Shown here: in pieces, positions 26,918 to 36,124 of the stretch
Position numbering within the stretch: position 1 is the first letter of the stretch
How the letters are laid out: every line of letters begins with the position of its first letter
Assembly: GCF_038003525.1 (NCBI RefSeq)
Contig: NZ_JBBOPI010000001.1
Coordinates: 1,603,001 to 1,667,000 of the forward strand
Length of the DNA: 64,000 bases
Direction: 5' to 3'
From: Solibacillus sp. FSL H8-0538
GTDB lineage: Bacteria > Bacillota > Bacilli > Bacillales_A > Planococcaceae
Position numbers and translations under genes: made by a program
Notes under the pieces: model-generated
Database searches by the model: none
Seen by the model: the letters and a program-made list of their open reading frames with translations, nothing else
Told to the model about the DNA's origin: nothing

Positions 26918-27724
26918 ATGAGGAAGCATTTAGTTCTTAATCGTTACACACCGACATTGATATGGATTATTGGACTTTTGATTATGTGGCAATTTATATC
27001 CTGGTTTTTACTCAATGTCTTACAAGTTCCTTTAGCGCAATCGAAAGTGCCGTATATACATGAATTAGTTATGACGTTCACTGAATATGCAGGAACGCTT
27101 TTTTCGGAAGGCTCGGTCACGATAACGAATGCAGCGATAGGCTTTGCTTTAGGGGCAGTAGCAGGTATTATTTTAGCTATTTTGATGAGTTTATCAAAAT
27201 GGATCGAGCAATTAGCGTTCCCTTACGCTGTCGCTTCACAAATGATCCCGATTTTAGGACTGGCACCGATTGTTTACGGAATTGTTCGTGATGATCAAGT
27301 ATCCAGAGTCATCATAGCTGCGTATATGACGTTTTTCCCGGTGGCGTTAAATATGTTAAGAGGGTTGCGAAGCGCGGATCCATCAGCAGTGGAACTCATG
27401 TATTCATATGCAGCCAAGCCTTGGACAATTTATTGGAAGCTCCGTTTTCCTCAAGCATTACCGAGTCTGTTTAGTGGCCTAAAGATTGCAGCGCCTTTAG
27501 CTGTTACAGGAGCTATTTTAGTAGAGTTAATGGGTGCAACAAATGGGATCGGAGTCATTATGCTGCGCAATCTTTATTACGGTCCTTCTCATAATTATAT
27601 GTTTTGGCTGACAGTAATCGCGGGTGCTTTGCTTGGGATTTTAAGTTATCTTTTCATTAGTTTGATCGAGCGTCTCGTTACCCCATGGCAACCAGAGTTT
27701 CGTAAGTCAGGAGGAGATGATTAA
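26918..27724 (+). CDS. ABC transporter permease 1
   Basis: A 268-residue inner-membrane permease of the binding-protein-dependent family (about six helices) with EAA-type loop ELMYSYAAKPWTIYWKLRFP before the last helices. Begins 3 nt after the ATPase stop and ends one base before the second permease start. The two different permeases presumably form a heterodimer. Confidence 0.9.
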   Translation: MRKHLVLNRYTPTLIWIIGLLIMWQFISWFLLNVLQVPLAQSKVPYIHELVMTFTEYAGTLFSEGSVTITNAAIGFALGAVAGIILAILMSLSKWIEQLAFPYAVASQMIPILGLAPIVYGIVRDDQVSRVIIAAYMTFFPVALNMLRGLRSADPSAVELMYSYAAKPWTIYWKLRFPQALPSLFSGLKIAAPLAVTGAILVELMGATNGIGVIMLRNLYYGPSHNYMFWLTVIAGALLGILSYLFISLIERLVTPWQPEFRKSGGDD

Positions 27725-28615
27725 ATGGAAGGGAAATCGGTAGAAAATAACAAAAGTTGGGTAAAGCAACCTGTTGAAATAGACAATCAGCTTACAACGC
27801 CACAATTAAAAACGGTCCTCTCCAACAATGACCGAAAGCGTAAGAGGTTTGTACGGGGTTTTCAAAAAGTCCTTCTTCCATCATTAGCAGGGATATTGTT
27901 TATCTTATTGTGGGAGTTTCAAGTTTTCCATAGTATTTTCCAACTAAGAACGTATCAATTACCAATACCATCCGCCATTTTAGAAGCTGTTCGAGAAAAC
28001 AGTAGCACACTTCTCTCCTATGCAGGTTATACGTTTACTGAAGCGTTGTTAGGAATGCTCTTAGGGTCATCGCTCGGTTTTTTATTCGCCTTAATTGCAA
28101 CGTCTTGGCCTAAATGGGGGAAAGGCGGTTTAGTTGTAGTTGTTGCCTTAAATGCAGTTCCGATTGTCGCATTGGCCCCTATTATGAATCTTTGGTTTAG
28201 CGATGGAATCGGTTCGAGGGTTGCGATTGTTACGGTTACAACGATGGCAGCGATGGCGATTAATGCGCATAAAGGGATGATGAATGTGAATCCTTTGGCA
28301 TTGGATTTAATGCATTCCTATGCTGCAAATAAAATCGAAGTATTTCGTTATTTGAGAATAGCAAATAGCCTTCCTTATGTTTTTACAGCGTTAAAAATCA
28401 ATACGACGGCAAGTATGATTGGTGCAATTGTCGGCGAATTTTTCTTTTCTTCAAGAGGTCTAGGTTATCTGCTTTCAAACTCGATTAAAGTAGCCAAGAT
28501 GCCGTTAGGGTGGGCGTGTATTTTAATAGCTTCAATTGCAGGTGTGCTTTTTTATCTTTTAGTGGAAGGATTAGAAAAAGTATTTTTGAAATGGCATGCT
28601 TCTAAGAGAACTTAA
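27725..28615 (+). CDS. ABC transporter permease 2
   Basis: A 296-residue permease with a ~40-residue hydrophilic cytoplasmic N-tail, six helices and an EAA loop (LDLMHSYAANKIEVFRYLRI). Related to permease 1 but clearly diverged. GGAGGAGATG ribosome binding site lies in the end of permease 1, so the genes are translationally coupled. Confidence 0.9.
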   Translation: MEGKSVENNKSWVKQPVEIDNQLTTPQLKTVLSNNDRKRKRFVRGFQKVLLPSLAGILFILLWEFQVFHSIFQLRTYQLPIPSAILEAVRENSSTLLSYAGYTFTEALLGMLLGSSLGFLFALIATSWPKWGKGGLVVVVALNAVPIVALAPIMNLWFSDGIGSRVAIVTVTTMAAMAINAHKGMMNVNPLALDLMHSYAANKIEVFRYLRIANSLPYVFTALKINTTASMIGAIVGEFFFSSRGLGYLLSNSIKVAKMPLGWACILIASIAGVLFYLLVEGLEKVFLKWHASKRT

Positions 28616-28702
28616 TAGGTATTCGGATTTTTGAGAATCTATCATTTGATAATTCTTGAAGATCATAATATAGCAAAAATTAAAGTTAGAGGGGGATAAC
28701 AA

Positions 28703-29755
28703 ATGAAGAAGAAATTTGGTAATATTCATCGTTTATTTTTGTTGACTGTGCTGTTAATTGGTTCGATACTGGCAGGGTGTAGTGATGATTCCACTTCTTC
28801 CTCTGGTGGAACAACTTCAGACGGAGAGTTGACGCCAGTTACATTACAGTTGAAATGGGTACCACAAGCACAGTTTGCAGGGTATTTTGTTGCACAGGCA
28901 AAAGGATATTATGAGGAAGAGGGACTGGACGTAACAATTGTGCCAGGTGGTCCGGATATTGTTTCAGAGCAACAGGTTGCCAGTGGTGCAGCCGATATCG
29001 GGGTTAACTGGGTAGCGAGTTTGTTGCCGCACCAAGAACAAGGAATGCCATTAGTTCAAATTGCACAAATCTATCAAAAAAGTGGATTATTACTCGTATC
29101 GAAAAAAGATTCAGGCATTATGACGGGGGCAGATTTAGCGGGTAAAAAAGTTGGTAACTGGATGGGCGGTAATGAATTCGAGATTTTAGCTTTATTTGAT
29201 AAATATGGATTAGATCCGAATGGTGGTTTAGAATTTACCAAACAAGGATTTACGATGGATCAATTTTTAGCAGGTGAGTTAGATGCGGCATCTGCAATGA
29301 TCTATAACGAATATCCTGTTGTACTTGAACAAGGTATTCCGGAAAGTGACTTAAATGTAATCGATATGAATGATGAAGGCGTTGCGATGCTTGAGGATAA
29401 TCTGTTTGCTAACGCAGATTGGCTTGCTGATAATAAAGAAGTTGCAGCAAAGTTTGTGCGTGCATCAATAAAAGGATGGCAGTCAGCAATTGAAGACCCA
29501 GAAGGAGCAGTCGATATTATTATGGCTGAATCAGAGGAAGGCAGTAGTACGAGAGAACATCAATTAACGATGATGAAAGAAGTATCGAAACTTGTTGTTC
29601 CTGAAGGCTTCGATCCTGCAAATATCGGCGTTATTGATGAAGCGATGTTCCAACAAACGGCTGACATTGCTCACCAATTTGGCGTAATTAAAAAACCAGC
29701 AAATATTAAAGAAGCCTATACAAATGAAATCATGGATATGGTGTTGAAAAAGTAG
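28703..29755 (+). CDS. NMT1/THI5-like substrate-binding lipoprotein
   Basis: A 350-residue binding lipoprotein (lipobox LAGC) of the NMT1/THI5 family: VTLQLKWVPQAQFAGYFVAQ, EGLDVTIVPGGPDI, VASGAADIGVNWVASLL and GKKVGNWMGGNEFE. Family members bind thiamine pyrimidine precursors, riboflavin or related small heterocycles. No TPP riboswitch precedes the operon and no thiamine or riboflavin biosynthetic gene is adjacent, so the ligand stays open. It follows permease 2 after an 87-bp gap with its own GAGGGGGAT site, consistent with higher expression of the binding protein. Confidence 0.88.
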   Translation: MKKKFGNIHRLFLLTVLLIGSILAGCSDDSTSSSGGTTSDGELTPVTLQLKWVPQAQFAGYFVAQAKGYYEEEGLDVTIVPGGPDIVSEQQVASGAADIGVNWVASLLPHQEQGMPLVQIAQIYQKSGLLLVSKKDSGIMTGADLAGKKVGNWMGGNEFEILALFDKYGLDPNGGLEFTKQGFTMDQFLAGELDAASAMIYNEYPVVLEQGIPESDLNVIDMNDEGVAMLEDNLFANADWLADNKEVAAKFVRASIKGWQSAIEDPEGAVDIIMAESEEGSSTREHQLTMMKEVSKLVVPEGFDPANIGVIDEAMFQQTADIAHQFGVIKKPANIKEAYTNEIMDMVLKK

Positions 29756-29787
29756 CAGCTACGTATCAATTAATATGTTACAAGATA

Positions 29788-29832
29788 GGAGTCTCGTTAA
29801 GAGTACGCATTTACTCTGGAGACTTCTTTTTA
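29788..29832 (+). terminator. Terminator of the ABC operon
   Basis: AGTCTC...AAGAGTA / TACTCT..AGACT hairpin followed by TCTTTTTATTTT. Confidence 0.75.
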
Positions 29833-29984
29833 TTTTGCTTCATATGGCTATAAAAATGGTTGAAATTTTGTAAACTACTTTTAATCTATATTTAACTTCA
29901 ATTAAATTCAATATATTTACATATTTCATATATTTTTGGTAATATTGAGGTGTTCGATAAGATGAATAAGAAGGAGAAATGCTC

Positions 29985-32333
29985 ATGTGGAAAAAAGTTT
30001 CAGCGTCGGCACTTGCTTTATCTCTTGCGGTTGGAGGATACGCGGGTGTACAGGCCAAAGCAGCAGAAAATGATGAAGTGACACGTGGTGAATATGTTAA
30101 AACATTGATTGAGGCAATGGGGGTTAAGTTAGGCACAGGTGCGTCTGTACCATTTAAAGATGTTCCAGATTCATTGAAACCTTATATTGAAAAAGCAGTG
30201 GAGCTAAAACTGATTACAGGAAAATCTCCAACAATTTTTGCACCAGATGAAAAAATTTCTCGTCAGCATGCATTTGTGATCATTGCCAGAGGATTACAAG
30301 ATGGCAAACCTTATTCAGAAGATGTTTTAAAAACGTTTAATGATAGTCAACAAATCGGAAAAGCTTATCGCAGTCAAATTGCAAAATTAGTAGAATTAGG
30401 TTTTTTCAAGGAAGAGAATAATATTTATCCTACAAACTTCGTAACAAAAAAAGACATGGACCAATTTTTGCAAGACTACTTAAAGTCATTTAGTCCTGTA
30501 GAAGCCAATACAACGGTGTCATTGCGCATTTTAGGTACTACGGACATCCATACAAATCTAGTGAACTATGATTATTATAAAGATACAGTTTCTAATAGTT
30601 TAGGGTTTGCGAAAACAGCGACACTCATTAAGCAAGCACGTTCAGAAAATAACAATACAGTATTATTTGATAATGGTGATACGATTCAAGGAACACCACT
30701 TGGGTCATACAAACAAGCAGTAAACAAGCTGAAAGACGGGGAAGAGCATCCGTCTATCAAGGCAATGGAGTTGCTAAAATACGATGCCGCAACTTTTGGG
30801 AACCATGAATTTAACTATGGCTTGGAATTTTTAGATGAAGTCGTTGATGATGCGGATTTCCCATTCATTAATGCCAATATTCGTAATGCGCAAACCAAAG
30901 AATTAAAGTATACGCCATATGTAATTATTGATAAAGAAGTAGTGGATTCAGATGGCAATAAAACAACGCTTAAAGTGGGGGTAACAGGTATTGTTCCACC
31001 ACAAATTTTAAAATGGGACAAGTCACATCTACTAGGCAAAGTGACAGTAGACGATTCAGTACAGGCTGTAGAAGCGATCGTTCCGCAAATGGAAAAAGAG
31101 GGTGCGGATGTCATTGTTGTTCTTTCCCATTCAGGTCTTGGCGATACAAAGCATGAAGTGGGCGAAGAAGATGTCACGTATTTATTAACAAAAGTGAAGG
31201 GTGTCGACGCGATTGTTACAGGACATGCCCATCAAGTATTCCCAGGAAAAGTGGATGCGTCTTTAACCGGTGTTGATGTGGAAAATGGCACAATCAATGG
31301 CGTGCCAGTCGTGATGCCAGGTAAATTTGGTAGTCACTTAGCAGTTATTGACTTAGAGCTTGTGAAAAATGGCGATAACTGGGATGTGCAAAAAGGTAAA
31401 GGGGAAGTCCGTGCAATTGCAAAAGATGCATCGGATGTCGATCAATCCGTAGTGGATGCTGTGAAAGAAGCACATGAAGGAACAATCAAATATGTGCGTC
31501 AAGCAGTTGGGACAACAACAGCGGATATTCATAGTTACTTCTCGCAAGTACAAGATGATCCATCCATCCAAATCGTCACAAATGCACAAACTGTTTATGT
31601 AAAAGATAAATTAAAAGGTACAGCCAATGAAAAACTACCGGTTCTATCAGCAGGTGCACCATTTAAAGCAGGTACAAGAAGCGATCCAGAATATTATACA
31701 TTTGTACCAAAGGGCGAACTAGCAATTAAAAACGTTGCAGATCTTTATTTATATGACAATACAATGGCTATCGTCAAAGTAACAGGAGCGGATGTTAAAG
31801 AATGGCTTGAAATGTCTGCTGGTCAATTCAATCAAATCGACGCAACGAAAACAGGTGAACAGCAGCTTATTAATACAGAGTTCCGTTCATACAACTATGA
31901 CGTGATTGACGGTGTCACATATGAAATTGATGTGACGCAACCAGCAAAATACGATCCAAGCGGTACCGTCATTAATGAAAAAGCTTCACGCATACTCAAT
32001 TTACAATTCGATGGTAAACCAATTGACGCAAAGCAAGAATTTATCGTTGCCACAAATAACTATCGTGCAAACGGTACATTCCCTGGAGTGCGTAACGCAA
32101 CGGCCGTGGAAGTTTATCCAGATGAAAACCGCCAAGCGATTATCGACTACATTTTAGCAGAAAAAACAATTGACCCATCTGCAGACGGTAACTGGAAATT
32201 CGCAAAATTACCAGTAGGTGTACAAGTTATATTCGAATCATCGAAAAAAGCAGTCGGTGTTATCCCTGCAAATGGCAACATCCAATATGTAGGTGAAGGC
32301 ACTGATGGGTTCGGGAAATATTCATTGAAATAG
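29985..32333 (+). CDS. SLH-domain 5'-nucleotidase / cyclic phosphodiesterase
   Basis: A 782-residue exported protein. Signal peptide (ending VQAKA), then SLH-like modules in residues ~30-165 (VPFKDVPDSLKPYIEKAVEL, ISRQHAFVIIARGL) for cell-wall attachment, then a metallophosphoesterase domain with LGTTDIHTNLVNYDYY, DNGDTIQGTPL, TFGNHEFNYGLEFL, VLSHSG and VTGHAHQVF, and a C-terminal 5'-nucleotidase domain with IKNVADLYLYDNTMAIVKVT. It likely dephosphorylates extracellular nucleotides, probably 2',3'-cyclic or 3' forms. Start at 29985: AAGGAG is 8 nt away; ATG 29979 is too close. Confidence 0.92.
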   Translation: MWKKVSASALALSLAVGGYAGVQAKAAENDEVTRGEYVKTLIEAMGVKLGTGASVPFKDVPDSLKPYIEKAVELKLITGKSPTIFAPDEKISRQHAFVIIARGLQDGKPYSEDVLKTFNDSQQIGKAYRSQIAKLVELGFFKEENNIYPTNFVTKKDMDQFLQDYLKSFSPVEANTTVSLRILGTTDIHTNLVNYDYYKDTVSNSLGFAKTATLIKQARSENNNTVLFDNGDTIQGTPLGSYKQAVNKLKDGEEHPSIKAMELLKYDAATFGNHEFNYGLEFLDEVVDDADFPFINANIRNAQTKELKYTPYVIIDKEVVDSDGNKTTLKVGVTGIVPPQILKWDKSHLLGKVTVDDSVQAVEAIVPQMEKEGADVIVVLSHSGLGDTKHEVGEEDVTYLLTKVKGVDAIVTGHAHQVFPGKVDASLTGVDVENGTINGVPVVMPGKFGSHLAVIDLELVKNGDNWDVQKGKGEVRAIAKDASDVDQSVVDAVKEAHEGTIKYVRQAVGTTTADIHSYFSQVQDDPSIQIVTNAQTVYVKDKLKGTANEKLPVLSAGAPFKAGTRSDPEYYTFVPKGELAIKNVADLYLYDNTMAIVKVTGADVKEWLEMSAGQFNQIDATKTGEQQLINTEFRSYNYDVIDGVTYEIDVTQPAKYDPSGTVINEKASRILNLQFDGKPIDAKQEFIVATNNYRANGTFPGVRNATAVEVYPDENRQAIIDYILAEKTIDPSADGNWKFAKLPVGVQVIFESSKKAVGVIPANGNIQYVGEGTDGFGKYSLK

Positions 32334-32342
32334 AGCTAATTA

Positions 32343-32387
32343 AAAAATGAACGAAGAAATGGCTAGTTTCTTCGTTCATTTTTTTTC
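32343..32387 (+). terminator. Terminator after the nucleotidase gene
   Basis: AAAAATGAACGAAGAAA / TTTCTTCGTTCATTTTT perfect stem with T-tract; also usable in the other direction for the convergent gene. Confidence 0.9.
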
Positions 32388-32432
32388 TACCAATGTCTTC
32401 GTGAAATTCTTAGTGGATACAAAAGATAACGT

Positions 32433-33098
32433 TTATTTAGTCAAATACTCAAAATGCTTCAAATACTTATCTGACACTTCAACCCCTAATTCATCAAGAT
32501 CTGCTTTGGCTTCTTCTATTAGAATTTTCACTTGTGCTTTTGTAGTATCATCTAAATTCGCAAATTTCTCCCCTTTACCTTGATGCTTAGGTAATTCAAC
32601 ACCTAATTTAGTTAATTTTTTATCCGCTTCCTCTTTGGTTAAAGCGCCTTTTTTCACTTGTTGCATAATCTCATGTACTTTTGCTTTTGTCTTTTTATCT
32701 AGGTTTTCGTACTTGTCAGGATGTTTGGGTAATTCTACGCCGAGTTTCGCTAATTCCGCTGCTGCTTCTTCGTGTGAAAGGGTCCCGTCTTTCATTTTAT
32801 GCATGATTTCATGTGCTTTCTCCTTGGCTTCTTCATCTAGATTAGCGAATATCTCATCTTTCCCATTATGCGGTGTCACACCAAGCTTCGCTAATTCGGA
32901 TTTTAAATTTGTAAAAATATCATCCACTTTTTCCTGTGTTTTAGCGTCCAATTTTTCGTAATCTTCGACGATATGGATGTCCTTATAAACCGTTATCGCA
33001 AAGGTAGAAACAGCAGCACTACCAATTAATCCGATTGATAATACACTTGATAATACATAAGTTAAAAGTTTATTTCGGTTGTTCATCGATTTGTTCAC
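32433..33098 (-). CDS. Secreted protein with helical SHOCT-like repeats
   Basis: A 221-residue protein with a signal peptide (YVLSSVLSIGLIGSAAVSTF) and about four repeats of a ~45-residue unit: (Y/F)xxLDxxTKxKVxEI(M/L)xxxK, GxL(T/S)xEEAxxxLxKLGVELPKH. The middle two units are most complete; the first and last lack the short EEA helix. The inner part resembles the short SHOCT-type helix pair. No catalytic motif. It may be a wall-associated or metal-free structural protein; function unknown. Convergent with the nucleotidase gene. Confidence 0.75.
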   Translation of the reverse strand: MNKSMNNRNKLLTYVLSSVLSIGLIGSAAVSTFAITVYKDIHIVEDYEKLDAKTQEKVDDIFTNLKSELAKLGVTPHNGKDEIFANLDEEAKEKAHEIMHKMKDGTLSHEEAAAELAKLGVELPKHPDKYENLDKKTKAKVHEIMQQVKKGALTKEEADKKLTKLGVELPKHQGKGEKFANLDDTTKAQVKILIEEAKADLDELGVEVSDKYLKHFEYLTK

Positions 33099-33263
33099 TC
33101 CCTAAAAGTTAAATTTGCTACCTTCATGCTCGTCAATTATTATGTCCACTTTACAAAAATAAAAAAGTGACGAAATATGTCACTTTTTACAGGAAGATAT
33201 TTGATTGTATGTTCAATCAATTTTGACATAATCAACTTTTGAATGAAAATAAAAGCAGGGAGG

Positions 33264-33491
33264 TTACCTTTTTTTACTCTTCGCAAGCTCTTTTGCTGTT
33301 AATAATGGCTTTTTCACTACTACTTTTTCAAAAATCACCTGGACATGGTATTTGTTTTCATCAATTTGAACAACGCTTACAACTTTACCTTTTCGGCCTT
33401 TAATTTTTATATCTTGGTCGACAGCGGGAACAGAATTTAAAGATTGAGTTAAGACTACGGTTTTATTCTCATAAAAATGAACAGCATTCAT
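33264..33491 (-). CDS. Small basic protein with KOW-like core, 75 residues
   Basis: AAGGAG lies 10 nt before the ATG. The product has a beta-rich centre, DIKIKGRKGKVVSVVQIDEN, that looks like a small SH3/KOW-type barrel, and a Lys-rich C-terminal helix (LLTAKELAKSKKR). No named family recognised with certainty. Single gene. Confidence 0.55.
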   Translation of the reverse strand: MNAVHFYENKTVVLTQSLNSVPAVDQDIKIKGRKGKVVSVVQIDENKYHVQVIFEKVVVKKPLLTAKELAKSKKR

Positions 33492-33650
33492 CTTCTACAA
33501 GCTCCTTTTTTTAAAAGATAGAACGAATTTTCATCAATTTATGATAGATAATTTCAATATAGAACAGTCAAAAGGCGATAACATACTATTTATTAAAAGC
33601 TTGGGAGAAAATTTTAAAAAAGGTAATTAGAAAGTACCGACTAAATAGCT

Positions 33651-33688
33651 AAGCCGACACATTCTGAAAAAGGGTGTATCGGCTTTTT
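33651..33688 (+). terminator. Orphan terminator
   Basis: AAGCCGACACATTC / GGTGTATCGGCTT followed by TTT; no plus-strand gene lies upstream, so it may be a relic. Confidence 0.55.
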
Positions 33689-33714
33689 CGAGTTCCCTAA
33701 AAAAGGGTAGTTCA

Positions 33715-33942
33715 CTACTGGATTAATTCATTTGCTAAAACTTGCGGCTCTTTTAAATTATGTAGCCCCTCGTAAGCTCGAATGACTGATTGCTGAAAAA
33801 CATGGACAGCATCGTTTTCATTTTGTACATATATGAGTGCAATGCGGTAGAGCTGGTCTTGCAATGGATTGATTAATTCATAAAATGCTTGTTCATCCTG
33901 TTTCTGCGACTGGTAAACGAGCTCGATTTGCGAATTAGTGAT
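33715..33942 (-). pseudogene. Sigma-70 family (ECF-like) factor, N-terminal fragment
   Basis: The minus strand reads a region-2 like segment, YRIALIYVQNENDAVHVFQQ followed by SVIRAYEGLHNLKEP, then stops; sigma region 4 is absent. An ideal AAGGAGG lies 9 nt before codon ATC at 33942-33940, which stands where ATG should be (ATC ACT AAT TCG CAA). Lost start plus truncation indicate a dead gene. It follows the broken CPBP protease gene on the same strand. Confidence 0.6.
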
Positions 33943-34025
33943 AAAAAAAAGCCTCCTTCCAACCATTAGACTTGGGTAAATCAAATTTCGATTCAAATAT
34001 TTGGGAATTATTATCAAAAAAACCA

Positions 34026-34789
34026 CTAAGTCAATTTGATTAGTGGTTTGTGTTTTGATGTGTAGTAACAAATACAGAAAATGAGAACGAGAAAGCAAAC
34101 AAGCAACTTTACTAATTCTTGTTCAGACACCGAAACAGTCATCCGAAGTCCATCACTTAAATAAAAAACATTGAGTGGTCCGTGTACAATTGTGGCAGGC
34201 AAGACAGAACCACTTTTTTCACGGAACAGACAGATGACTAATGACAAAATGAACAAAAGAGCGAAGTAAATGAGTGTTACTGGAACCACTTGATCATAGG
34301 GCTTATAAAGGAGCGCAATTGGTAAATGCCAGATTGACCAAATAGCGCTAATGATAAATGATGTTGCTGAAAAATTAAATACTTTTCTCAAATAATAGTA
34401 AATATTCCCGCGCCAAACGAATTCTTCTAAAAGGGCCGAAACTGTGCTCAATTTTAGGCCAATTGCAATGAGCAAAAATAGGTCCTCGAAGCGATTGACT
34501 AAAAAACTTTCATCAGATGTGTAGAAAAATATGTGCAGGACTACTCCCATAAAAATAGGTAAAATTGTCCCTGAAAAATTGAAGACCATGAAGTTTTACT
34601 GAGCGTAAATGTATGTAGTATTTGTTTTTTTAATAGTATTTTTTGCACGAAAAAAAAGCCCAATAAAGAAATCCCCATGGATAATCCAATAAATGATCGT
34701 CCATTTTCTAGCTCCATGAGGACAAGATGAAAAATAACTGTCATCACGAAAATGGTTGCTATTGTATAAAAGGTGGAATGTTTTTGAAT
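34026..34789 (-). pseudogene. CPBP-family intramembrane protease, frameshifted
   Basis: The C-terminal frame (34589 to 34026) holds the CPBP/Abi motifs ALLEEFVWRGNIYY (Glu-Glu and Arg), IWSIWHLPIAL and ATIVHGPLNVFY. The N-terminal two membrane helices lie in another frame (34789 to about 34590), ending in a stop shortly after the join. AAGGAGG sits 8 nt before an ATT codon at 34789-34787, where an ATG would be expected; GTG 34747 is the alternative. CPBP proteins process prenylated peptides or modify bacteriocin immunity. Frameshift needs read-level confirmation. Confidence 0.7.
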
Positions 34790-34876
34790 ACCCGATCCCT
34801 CCTTAATTTTCTATCAGTGAAATTTATGGTAGAATATTACATAAATGGTGTAACATTTTGAGAGGGGGTATCGATT

Positions 34877-35530
34877 TTGTACCAAGCTAAATCACCAATC
34901 GGACTTTATTTAATCGAAACACCCGAAGTGAATTTTATGCATCCTGTTATTCAGCGTTTAGCTAGACAATTATTTAATAATAAGCAGTCCGCTACCGAGA
35001 AGATAGAGGTTGCGTTTCATTATGTACGGGATGACATTCAACATTCCTGGGATATTCAAAATAAAGTAGTGACGTGTAGTGCAGCGGATGTAGCAGAAGT
35101 TGGACATGGCATTTGCTATGCGAAATCGAATTTACTCTCGGCACTGCTACGTTCACAAGGCATTCCGACAGGCTTTTGTTATCAACGATTAATGCTATTT
35201 GATACCCCTGACAAAGGGTATTGCCTCCATGCGTTAAATGCGGTCTATATTGCAGAGGAAGATCGCTGGATTCGACTTGATGCAAGAGGAAATAAGCCAT
35301 GCGTCAATGCACAATTTTCACTTGTAAAAGAGCAATTAGCATTTTCTATTACTATTGATTTAGATGAAGTGGAGTATAAAACGATTTATGCAGTGCCTCT
35401 TGAAGATACTATCCAAGTGCTTCGCAGCAATGTAGATGCGCTTTATATGTATAGAAATCGCTTGCCAGCAGCAATAATTGAAGAGCAGTCTTTACCCGTA
35501 CGGAAAAAAGCAAAGGGGGAAAATAAGTGA
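34877..35530 (+). CDS. Transglutaminase-like cysteine peptidase
   Basis: A 217-residue cytoplasmic protein with a transglutaminase-like core: catalytic Cys in VGHGICYAKSNLLSALLRSQ, His in YCLHALNAVYI and Asp in WIRLDARGN. The N-terminal YVRDDIQHSWD is also typical. Such proteins are often proteases or amide hydrolases. TTG start after GAGAGGGGG. The VOC gene overlaps the stop by 4 nt, so the two are co-translated. Confidence 0.85.
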   Translation: MYQAKSPIGLYLIETPEVNFMHPVIQRLARQLFNNKQSATEKIEVAFHYVRDDIQHSWDIQNKVVTCSAADVAEVGHGICYAKSNLLSALLRSQGIPTGFCYQRLMLFDTPDKGYCLHALNAVYIAEEDRWIRLDARGNKPCVNAQFSLVKEQLAFSITIDLDEVEYKTIYAVPLEDTIQVLRSNVDALYMYRNRLPAAIIEEQSLPVRKKAKGENK

Positions 35531-35976
35531 ACCGTTTAAATTTAGTAACATTAGGTGTGAAAAATCTTTCGAAATCTATTGAGTTTTACCTAGAAATACT
35601 AGGATTTGATGTATATAGTTATGGTGAAGAAGGCTCTCCATCCGTGGCCTTTTTTAATAATGAAGGCACAAAAATTTCGCTGTATCCATTAGAAGGATTA
35701 GTAAAAGATATTAATGAGGTAACTCCACCTTCCATGCAAACTGGTTTCTCAGGCATTACATTTGCCTATAACGCAAAGTCTGAAGAGGAAGTAGATGACA
35801 TTTTTAAACACTTACAAAGCCATTCTGTTACTATTTCAAAGCTACCACAAAAAGTATTTTGGGGAGGATATAGTGGTTATTTTCAAGATCCGGACGGGTA
35901 CTATTGGGAAGTTGCCTACGGAGAATCATGGGAATTTGATGAACAAAATATGTTAGTCATCAAGCCGAATGAATAA
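35527..35976 (+). CDS. VOC (glyoxalase/bleomycin-resistance) family protein
   Basis: A 149-residue protein with two beta-alpha-beta modules: LGVKNLSKSIEFYLEILGF at the start and YFQDPDGYYWEVAYGES at the end, the latter with a Glu metal ligand. The family includes lyases, dioxygenases and resistance proteins; the substrate is not apparent. GTG start overlapping the transglutaminase gene. Confidence 0.88.
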   Translation: MNRLNLVTLGVKNLSKSIEFYLEILGFDVYSYGEEGSPSVAFFNNEGTKISLYPLEGLVKDINEVTPPSMQTGFSGITFAYNAKSEEEVDDIFKHLQSHSVTISKLPQKVFWGGYSGYFQDPDGYYWEVAYGESWEFDEQNMLVIKPNE

Positions 35977-35987
35977 GTTGTTCTATA

Positions 35988-36075
35988 TTAGAAAGACACA
36001 ACTCGTCCAAAATAGGGCGAGTTGATATTCTTACTTATGCGGATGTGAAAGTTATTCTTTCTTACCCGCTAAATA
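35988..36075 (+). repeat. Dispersed double-hairpin repeat, copy 5
   Basis: Full-length forward copy: TTAGAAAGACACAACTCG, hairpin 1, linker GATATTCTTACTTATG, hairpin 2 with arms GCGGATGTGAAAGT / ACTTTCTTACCCGC-type pairing. Confidence 0.85.
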
Positions 36076-36077
36076 AT

Positions 36078-36111
36078 AAAACCGGACTTCTTTAAAAGAA
36101 ATCCGGTTTTT
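36078..36111. terminator. Bidirectional terminator
   Basis: AAACCGGA(C/T)TTCTTT / AAAGAAATCCGGTTT with T-tract on the plus side and TTTTATTATTT on the minus side, between convergent VOC and LysE genes. Confidence 0.8.
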
Positions 36112-36124
36112 ACCTTACGTACTA

